Both the position numbers and the translations under genes were made by a program. The notes beneath the pieces were generated by a model, which was given only the letters and a program-made list of their open reading frames with translations, did not search any database and was not told the DNA's origin. Below, piece after piece: positions 1-5,308 of a stretch of DNA of 6,259 bases. Each line of letters begins with the position of its first letter. The first letter of the stretch is position 1. This DNA comes from Synergistaceae bacterium (GTDB taxonomy: Bacteria > Synergistota > Synergistia > Synergistales > Synergistaceae). The stretch covers positions 1 through 6,259 of the forward strand of contig JAISWP010000183.1 of NCBI GenBank assembly GCA_031271065.1. Direction: 5' to 3'.

Positions 1-2
1 GA

Positions 3-341
3 GGGAAGCTGTTTTTCGGCTGGATACACTCGCTGGAACACATACCGTGGAACGAATATTATCACATAGACGAAAATCTGAATCTCATACTGGACGCCGT
101 CACGTTCCCGGCGTTCGGAGCCGGGATACCGGAGAACAAGGGAAAAGTGTGCTACGTAAAAGACGGGCTGATTCACATGGAAGAGATCGGCCAGAAATTC
201 GAGGAACTCATATGGCTCAACTCTCATACCGCCACGCAGGATATCAGGATGGACGACAGGCTCGTCACCCGCGGAGAATACCTGCCGCAGCACAGGAGAG
301 TACGTCTTGCAATAGAAAGGAGTTCAGCAGATGGCAGATGA
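3..341 (+). CDS. DUF1850 family protein, C-terminal part (start outside window)
   Basis: The frame is open from the left edge to a TGA at 339-341 and gives 112 residues with no start needed inside the window, so this is the 3' part of a longer gene. The visible part opens with a hydrophobic strand followed by HSLEHIPWNEYY, then a Leu-rich stretch and FPAFGAGIP. The pattern of HSxE, a nearby PW.E and a later FGAG(I/M/L)P is what I associate with DUF1850. These are small, probably extracytoplasmic proteins of unknown function, commonly encoded between the TAXI-type TRAP binding protein and the fused permease. Its last 11 nt overlap the start of the TRAP permease, so translation is probably coupled. 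An ATG at 147 in the same frame would cut off the conserved motifs and is not the real start. The family call rests on motif memory, not on a search. Any signal peptide would lie off the window. Confidence 0.8.
   Translation, partial: GKLFFGWIHSLEHIPWNEYYHIDENLNLILDAVTFPAFGAGIPENKGKVCYVKDGLIHMEEIGQKFEELIWLNSHTATQDIRMDDRLVTRGEYLPQHRRVRLAIERSSADGR
316..322 (+). promoter_or_regulatory. Ribosome binding site of the TRAP permease
   Basis: AAAGGAG lies 8 nt before the ATG at 331, inside the end of the DUF1850 reading frame. It decides the permease start and supports the 11-nt gene overlap. Confidence 0.85.
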
Positions 342-2343
342 CAAGCGGGAAGACTTTGGAATAAAACAGGGCGGCGGGGAGTCGGACGAGGAGATAACCA
401 AAGCGATGAGCGGCGTTCTGACCGAAGAACAGCAGAAACTCATCGAAGACCTGGACAAAGAATCCAGCACAAGAAAGCTCTCAAACCCCATAATGAGCAA
501 ACTGTTTTATTCCGCGTGCGTCGGTGTGACGGTCTTTCATCTGATAACCGCGTTTTTCCCTCCAGCCGTGCTTAAATACCGTTCCATTCACGTGGGAATG
601 ATGCTGGTGCTCGGTTTCATCATGTATCCGTTCAGCAAAAAGAGCAATTATAAAAAAATCGGCGTTTTCGACTGGATATTCATCGCGTTTTCTGTCGCAG
701 TACCGATTTATGTATGGCTGGAGTACGAAGGGATAATAATGAGAGCCGGCAATCCAAACACCAGCGATCTCATCATGGCGACCATCCTGACCGCCGTCGT
801 CCTCGAGGCGACCCGCAGGATGTCCGGATGGGCGCTTCCCGTACTCAGCGTAACTTTCATCATATATGGTCTGTGGGGCCGCAATCTGCCCGGTCTTTTC
901 ACCCACAGAGGATACTCGTGGATTCAGCTCTCGAACCAGCTCTTCGCCAACACTGAGGGCATTTACGGAAGTTCGGTGAGCGTGGCGGCGAGTTACATAT
1001 TCCTCTTTATCATGTTCGGGGCGGTCATGGGCAAATCCGGAATGGGAGCGTTCTTCAACGATATCGCGATGGCCCTTGCGGGCCACTCCAAGGGCGGCCC
1101 GGCGAAAGTCTCCGTGATATCTTCCGGCCTTCTCGGCTCGATAAACGGATCTGCCGTCGCGAACGTCGTCACCACAGGAGCCTTTACCATCCCCCTCATG
1201 AAGCGCACCGGCTATTCAAAGGAATTCGCCGGCGCGGTGGAAGCCGCGTCGTCGGTGGGCGGCCAGCTCCTGCCGCCTGTCATGGGAGCGGCCGCCTTCA
1301 TAATGGCAGAGATATTGAGCGTGAAGTACTCGGTGATAATAGTCCACGCCGCGATACCTGCCCTGCTCTACTATCTCGGCATCATGATCCAGGTCCATCT
1401 CCGGGCGGGAAAACTGGGGCTCGTAGGGCTGTCCAGGGACAAGCTGCCCAGAGCGGGAGCGGTAATCATGGATAAAGGACATCTCCTGATCCCGATAGCG
1501 ATACTGCTTTACTACCTCCTTTTCTCCGGCAAAACGGTGGTTTACGCCGCTGTCGTAACGATCATATCCACGATAGTCGTGGCGTGCCTCAAAGCATCCA
1601 CCAGGATGAGCGTAAAGGACATCCTCGACTCGTTCGCCGACGGGGCGAAGCAGACGGTCTCGGTGGCTATGGCCTGCGCCTGCGTCGGTATCATAGTGGG
1701 AGTCATATCGAAGACGGGCTTCGGCATCAACATGGCGAACGCCATCATCTCGATAGGCAGGCAGAGCCTCCTGCTCACTCTGGTATTCACGATGATAACC
1801 TGCATGATACTGGGCATGGGGGTACCGTCGATCCCGGCTTACATAATCACAGCCACGATAGCGGCTCCCGCTCTCGCGAAACTTGGAGTCCCGGATATAG
1901 CAGCTCACATGTTCGCGTTCTATTTCGCGATGTTCGCCAACCTGACTCCCCCTGTAGCTTTAGCGGCCTTCGCGGCGGCGGGGCTGTCGGGAGGGAATCC
2001 GATGAAAACGGGATGGGCTTCGGTCAAGCTCGCGATCGCGGGCTTCATAGTGCCGTACATGTTCGTGTACTCACCGCAGCTCCTTCTGATAAACACCCCG
2101 CTTCTCGAAGGGCTTCGCGTGGCGGCAGGGGCATGTGTCGGAGTATTCCTGATAGGTTCGTCCGTGGAGGGATATCTTTTCACCAGGATGAACGCAGCAT
2201 TGAGGCTGGTTTCCTTCGGAGGCGCGCTCTGCCTTATAGACAGCGGTATTCGCACCGACATAATCGGAGCCGTGATACTGGCGGCGGCAGTCGTGTTTCA
2301 ATACACCCTCGCCAGAAACGCCCGAAGGGGCGCGGCGGCCTGA
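331..2343 (+). CDS. TRAP transporter fused permease (4TM/12TM, TAXI-associated, DctMQ type)
   Basis: This 670-residue membrane protein is the permease of a tripartite ATP-independent periplasmic transporter. Such transporters use an ion gradient, usually sodium, with an extracytoplasmic binding protein to import organic acids or amino acids. Residues 1-50 are an acidic, hydrophilic, probably cytosolic tail. Roughly 57-183 hold the DctQ-like membrane segments. About 213-660 hold the DctM-like part with many hydrophobic segments. Diagnostic DctM motifs are GSINGSAVANV (269-279), GGQLLPPVMGAAAF (310-323), GMGVPSIPAYI (495-505) and NLTPPVALAAFAAAGLSGG (537-555). Length and fusion fit the TAXI-linked class rather than separate DctQ/DctM subunits. 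A good ribosome binding site and the overlap with DUF1850 fix the ATG start. The substrate cannot be read from the permease; TAXI systems are linked to glutamate and dicarboxylates in a few studied cases. The binding protein is not in the window and is expected upstream. Confidence 0.96.
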   Translation: MADDKREDFGIKQGGGESDEEITKAMSGVLTEEQQKLIEDLDKESSTRKLSNPIMSKLFYSACVGVTVFHLITAFFPPAVLKYRSIHVGMMLVLGFIMYPFSKKSNYKKIGVFDWIFIAFSVAVPIYVWLEYEGIIMRAGNPNTSDLIMATILTAVVLEATRRMSGWALPVLSVTFIIYGLWGRNLPGLFTHRGYSWIQLSNQLFANTEGIYGSSVSVAASYIFLFIMFGAVMGKSGMGAFFNDIAMALAGHSKGGPAKVSVISSGLLGSINGSAVANVVTTGAFTIPLMKRTGYSKEFAGAVEAASSVGGQLLPPVMGAAAFIMAEILSVKYSVIIVHAAIPALLYYLGIMIQVHLRAGKLGLVGLSRDKLPRAGAVIMDKGHLLIPIAILLYYLLFSGKTVVYAAVVTIISTIVVACLKASTRMSVKDILDSFADGAKQTVSVAMACACVGIIVGVISKTGFGINMANAIISIGRQSLLLTLVFTMITCMILGMGVPSIPAYIITATIAAPALAKLGVPDIAAHMFAFYFAMFANLTPPVALAAFAAAGLSGGNPMKTGWASVKLAIAGFIVPYMFVYSPQLLLINTPLLEGLRVAAGACVGVFLIGSSVEGYLFTRMNAALRLVSFGGALCLIDSGIRTDIIGAVILAAAVVFQYTLARNARRGAAA

Positions 2344-2354
2344 CACACCAAACC

Positions 2355-2408
2355 TTCGCGCCCGCTCTCTGCCGTAACGGCAGAGAGCGGGCGCGAAACA
2401 AAGTTTTT
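2355..2408 (+). terminator. Perfect 20-bp hairpin after the TRAP permease, probable terminator
   Basis: 2355-2374 is exactly complementary to 2378-2397, leaving a 3-nt TAA loop. The stem is very GC-rich and starts 11 nt after the permease stop. A TTTTT run at 2404-2408 follows after 6 nt, so this is not a textbook intrinsic terminator, where the T-run abuts the stem. The minus-strand flank has only scattered T's, so activity is more likely for plus-strand transcripts, although the stable stem could impede both directions. Confidence 0.72.
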
Positions 2409-2414
2409 ATTCGG

Positions 2415-2470
2415 ATAACCCCGCGTCCCGGCGGCCGGACGAAAACGGCCAGGAGCAGCGGGGTTATTTT
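2415..2470 (+). terminator. Second inverted repeat with adjacent T-run, possible tandem terminator
   Basis: ATAACCCCGC (2415-2424) pairs perfectly with GCGGGGTTAT (2458-2467). A smaller GGCCG/CGGCC stem (2433-2437 with 2446-2450) lies inside. The outer stem runs directly into TTTT at 2467-2470, as in an intrinsic terminator read on the plus strand. The long interior of 33 nt makes it weaker than a simple hairpin. It sits 17 nt after the first hairpin and may act as a backup stop between the convergent gene clusters. Confidence 0.5.
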
Positions 2471-2630
2471 ACGCGCCGGAGCCTGAGCTCAAAGCCCTCC
2501 GGCGGTATTCTTCGCCGCGGCAATCAAGGAGATACGGGGGTTTGGAGAACGCTCCGCCGTTTCGCTGGGGTGAAGCAGCAGGGCGTCAAAGATGAGCGAG
2601 GGACCGGCAGCCGCGTTTCAGCCTGGCATG

Positions 2631-4019
2631 TTACCCATTTTTTATCCCGTCCAGCCATTCCTTCCCAGTCTTTATCTGGCGGAGGACCTCAGACGGGGCC
2701 GTGCCCCCAAAAGTGGCCCTGGCATTTACAGAGCCCATGATCGAGAGGTCCGGCAAGGTTATCGACGCGAAGCGCGCGTCTATGGCCAGGAGGTCGTCTT
2801 TATTCAAATCCTCGAAACCGCATGACTTATTCTCGCAGTATTTGACCATCTTCCCGACAATTTCATGAGACTCCCGGAACGGAATCCCCTGACGCGCCAA
2901 ACTGTCGGCTATATCTGTCGCGACTAAAAAACCCTTGCTCAAATGACGGTTTATTTCGTCGGCAATAAACCTCGTCTTGAGCAGCATCGCGGACAGTACC
3001 GCAATAGATGTCCTCCACGTGTCCATCGCGTCGAACATGGCCTCCTTGTCCTCCTGAAAATCTTTGTTGAAGGACATCGGCGTACCCTTCATCACGGTCA
3101 GCAGAGCGACGAGATCACCGTACACTCTGCCGACCTTCCCGCGAAGCAGTTCGGCAATGTCGGGATTCTTCTTCTGCGGCATCATGCTGCTTCCTGTGCA
3201 GAAACTGTCATCTATCGCTATATACCTGAACTCTGACGAGTTCCAGTATACAAATTCCTCGGCAAAGCGCGACACGTGCATCATGGAGATGGAGGCCGCG
3301 GACAGAAATTCGATGATATAATCCCGATCACTCACGGCGTCCATGCTGTTCTCCGTCGGGGCGCAGAATCCGAGCAGCTCCGACGTCCTGTGCCGGTCTA
3401 TATTGAACGTCGTGCCGCCGAGCGCCCCCGAACCCAGAGGGTTTCGATCAGCCCTGCGCCTGGTATCGATGAGACGTTCGATATCCCTGCGGAACATCTG
3501 AAAGTAAGCCATTAAATGAAAAGCGACGGTGACGGGCTGGGCGTGCTGCATATGCGTGAAACCGACGAACAGTGTTTCAGTGTTCTCGGAGGCCTTGTCT
3601 ATGAGAACTTGCCCGAGGTTGACGAGCTCTTCGAGTATCTCCTTGGTCTCCCTCATGAAATAGAGCCTCACGTCGACTTGAGCTTGATCGTTACGGCTGC
3701 GGGCCGTGTGCAGTTTTTTACCCGTCGCTCCTATACGAGCGATCAGCGTCTCCTCGACGGCCATGTGTATATCCTCCTGCCTGGTCGTAAAGGTCAGTCT
3801 GTCATCCGCTATATCGCGCCTTATGCCCTCCAGCGCGGATACGATATCGTCTTTTTCGCGCTCGGTGACTATACCAGTCTCGGCCAGCATCGTAACGTGG
3901 GCTATGCTGCCATCGATATCGCAGTTGTAAAGGCGTTTGTCAAAACCTATCGAAGCGTTGAATTTCTCCACTATCGCGTCCATTTCCTTTTCAAATCTTC
4001 CGCCCCAGAGATTGGGCAT
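2631..4019 (-). CDS. argH: Argininosuccinate lyase
   Basis: ArgH cleaves argininosuccinate to arginine and fumarate, the last step of arginine synthesis, as a cytosolic homotetramer of the fumarase/aspartase superfamily. The 462-residue length is normal for the family. The N-terminus MPNLWGGRF (1-9) is typical. HTARSRNDQ (104-112), THMQHAQP (155-162, with the superfamily active-site His in TH) and the signature GSSMMPQKKNP (276-286, with the flexible-loop catalytic Ser) are all present, as is QEDKEAMFD (322-330). I see no missing catalytic residue. The ATG start is supported by a strong ribosome binding site. It is the last gene of the apparent operon, 26 nt after the M20-like gene. The context next to peptide import could mean a catabolic or conjugate-cleaving role, since ArgH-like lyases also act on other N-substituted amino acids. 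The sequence nevertheless looks like ordinary ArgH. Confidence 0.96.
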   Translation of the reverse strand: MPNLWGGRFEKEMDAIVEKFNASIGFDKRLYNCDIDGSIAHVTMLAETGIVTEREKDDIVSALEGIRRDIADDRLTFTTRQEDIHMAVEETLIARIGATGKKLHTARSRNDQAQVDVRLYFMRETKEILEELVNLGQVLIDKASENTETLFVGFTHMQHAQPVTVAFHLMAYFQMFRRDIERLIDTRRRADRNPLGSGALGGTTFNIDRHRTSELLGFCAPTENSMDAVSDRDYIIEFLSAASISMMHVSRFAEEFVYWNSSEFRYIAIDDSFCTGSSMMPQKKNPDIAELLRGKVGRVYGDLVALLTVMKGTPMSFNKDFQEDKEAMFDAMDTWRTSIAVLSAMLLKTRFIADEINRHLSKGFLVATDIADSLARQGIPFRESHEIVGKMVKYCENKSCGFEDLNKDDLLAIDARFASITLPDLSIMGSVNARATFGGTAPSEVLRQIKTGKEWLDGIKNG

Positions 4020-4028
4020 CTGTACTCA

Positions 4029-4035
4029 CTCCTTC
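4029..4035 (-). promoter_or_regulatory. Ribosome binding site of argH
   Basis: On the minus strand GAAGGAG stands 9 nt before the argH ATG (4019-4017), in the 26-nt gap after the upstream gene's TAG. It fixes the argH start at MPNLWGG. Confidence 0.85.
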
Positions 4036-4045
4036 AGAATAACGG

Positions 4046-5266
4046 CTAGAGGCCGAGCATGTAGTATATTGTCAGAGCGTAAACTTTTACAGCGTCCAGG
4101 AGGTCGGATATGCGAACATTCTCATCGACAGTCCCCAGCAGGCGATAATCTCCCGGCCCATACACCGGCATCGGTATTCCGGTTTGAGCCACCACGTGCG
4201 ACGCGTCAGTACCGCCCTCGCTGCCGGTCATCGGTAAATCCCTGCCTGTCACCAATTTATGCGCCCTGACGAACGCCGACACAACAGGCGCGCCCGCCGG
4301 CACCTCGACAGGCGGGCGAAAACCCTCCCAAGGGACGACGTCCGCTTTAAATTCAGGGTCTTCGCTCCGCAGGCGCTCGATAATATCCCGATACTCATTC
4401 AGGCAGCCTTCCATCGTTTCACGCGGATGCAGCCGCCTGGTCACGGTGAGCTTGCATCTTTCAGGCACAAGGTTGGAGGCCTCCCCCCCGTTTATCATAG
4501 CCGCCAGAACGCTCGGAGGCTCCAGCAGGGGATGCTTCAGCCTGGGATCGCCGCGCAGCCTTTCGTCGAGGCGTTTTATCTCAAGTATCAGCGACGCCGC
4601 GTGATTTATGGCGTTTATCCCGAGATAAGGGCGCGCGCCGAACGCACCCTTGCCGGTTACAGTTATATCGGCCCTCAGCACGCCCTTCGTCGCCATATTT
4701 ATCTCATTTAGATTCGTTGGTTCACAGTTTATGCCGAAGTCTTCGGGATGATTTTTTTTGATTATCCCCTTCTCCAAGAGGTACAGCACACCGTCCCTGC
4801 CGCATACCAGCTCGTCGCAGACGGCGGTGAACAGCACGCTGCCGCGTATCGGCACGCCCAGCGACGAGAACACAAGACCCGCAAAGAACGATCCGAAGGT
4901 CCCGCTCTTCATGTCCACTGTCCCGCGGCCGTAGATCCTGCCGTCTTCAATGCACGCTCCGAACGGGTCATGAGGCCATGATGAATTCTCCTGCGGCGGC
5001 AGTACGTCCAGATGCCCATTGAACGTATACGTTGGGCCGTCCCGCGCGCCTCGGATACGGCCGAGGACATTGGGACGTCCCGGAGTCCGCTCGACGAGTT
5101 CGATGTCAGTAAACCCTCGCGCCCTCAGCCCCTCCATCAGTAAATTCGCTGCCTCAGCCTCCTGCCCGGTAAAACTCCTGCAGCGCACAAACTGCTGAAA
5201 AAACGCCGTCAGATCGTCGGCCCGCTCGTCCACCGCGTCTGTTATCAGCCGTTCCGTGCCGTTCAA
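4046..5266 (-). CDS. M20-family (ArgE/DapE-like) amidohydrolase homologue with an altered metal site
   Basis: This 406-residue cytosolic protein has the M20 dizinc peptidase/deacylase layout: catalytic N-terminal part, a dimerisation insert around 190-305, and a C-terminal catalytic part. Visible conserved pieces are NGHLDVLPP (83-91; His85, Asp87), DGRIYGRGTVDMKSG (108-122; Asp118), DEL (151-153; base Glu152), CEPT (181-184; Glu182), GINAI (216-220), GGTDAS (351-356) and VDENVRI (380-386). Three expected active-site residues are changed. The metal-binding Glu after the base is Leu153, the His expected in a L-A-H-T-x-D-E context is Gly378, and the dimerisation-domain His is Phe209. In carboxypeptidase G2 terms the second zinc site is kept and the first is lost. 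It lies 36 nt after the peptide transporter ATPase and 26 nt before argH. The only reasonable start is TTG, with GGGGAAG 8 nt upstream; a GTG at codon 12 is an unlikely alternative. Substrate, and even catalysis, cannot be assigned. Confidence 0.92.
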   Translation of the reverse strand: MNGTERLITDAVDERADDLTAFFQQFVRCRSFTGQEAEAANLLMEGLRARGFTDIELVERTPGRPNVLGRIRGARDGPTYTFNGHLDVLPPQENSSWPHDPFGACIEDGRIYGRGTVDMKSGTFGSFFAGLVFSSLGVPIRGSVLFTAVCDELVCGRDGVLYLLEKGIIKKNHPEDFGINCEPTNLNEINMATKGVLRADITVTGKGAFGARPYLGINAINHAASLILEIKRLDERLRGDPRLKHPLLEPPSVLAAMINGGEASNLVPERCKLTVTRRLHPRETMEGCLNEYRDIIERLRSEDPEFKADVVPWEGFRPPVEVPAGAPVVSAFVRAHKLVTGRDLPMTGSEGGTDASHVVAQTGIPMPVYGPGDYRLLGTVDENVRISDLLDAVKVYALTIYYMLGL

Positions 5267-5274
5267 AGCGGTCT

Positions 5275-5281
5275 CTTCCCC
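5275..5281 (-). promoter_or_regulatory. Weak ribosome binding site for the TTG start of the M20-like gene
   Basis: GGGGAAG on the minus strand stands 8 nt before the TTG (5266-5264). The whole spacer is purine-rich. No ATG exists in this frame between the upstream TAG and the conserved M20 sequence; an ATG at 5284-5282 is in another frame and meets a TGA after six codons. Confidence 0.5.
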
Positions 5282-5292
5282 ATCTTCTTCTT

Positions 5293-5308
5293 CTCTACCT
5301 CTCTACCT
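5293..5308. repeat. 8-bp perfect tandem duplication at the ATPase/M20 junction
   Basis: CTCTACCT occurs twice head to tail (5293-5300 and 5301-5308 on the plus strand), next to a CTT triplet run (5284-5292). One copy contains the TAG stop of the ABC ATPase. It looks like a small slippage duplication in the intergenic spacer. Confidence 0.85.

Larger units (their letters stand above)
2344..2630. other. Convergent intergenic region without a supportable gene
   Basis: These 287 nt separate the ends of the plus-strand TRAP cluster and the minus-strand argH cluster. The first 127 nt hold the two inverted repeats described separately. A further imperfect hairpin has 7-bp arms at 2475-2481 and 2497-2503 around a 15-nt loop. 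I see no start with a ribosome binding site on either strand, no tRNA-like fold and no repeat array in 2504-2630. No clear T-rich terminator directed at the argH transcript is visible. Confidence 0.7.

Noticed and set aside
147..341. ATG at 147 as the start of a separate 64-residue protein
   Set aside because: The same frame is open to the left edge and carries the conserved DUF1850 motifs before this Met, so it is an internal Met.
1216..1908. A 230-codon open frame on the minus strand inside the TRAP permease gene
   Set aside because: It is antisense to conserved membrane motifs and its composition (Tyr, Arg, His, Asp) is typical of the reverse complement of a membrane protein gene.
1584..2486. 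A 300-codon open frame on the plus strand across the end of the TRAP permease gene
   Set aside because: It lies in another frame of the permease, its product is rich in Arg, His, Gly and Ser with no domain pattern, and it lacks a ribosome binding site; a shadow of the permease coding sequence.
2489..2617. A 42-codon stop-free stretch on the minus strand just after argH, Ala-rich and protein-like in composition (ends IAAAKNTAGGL)
   Set aside because: It has no ATG or GTG, only an internal TTG without a ribosome binding site, and follows a TGA in frame. In GC-rich DNA this length is expected by chance; at most a gene remnant, which I cannot support.
2592..2825. A small plus-strand open frame starting in the intergenic region
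   Set aside because: Most of it is antisense to the argH 3' end, it has no ribosome binding site, and the translation has no recognisable feature.
3516..4049. A 177-codon open frame on the plus strand opposite argH
   Set aside because: It is antisense to strongly conserved ArgH motifs and has no start signal; a shadow frame.
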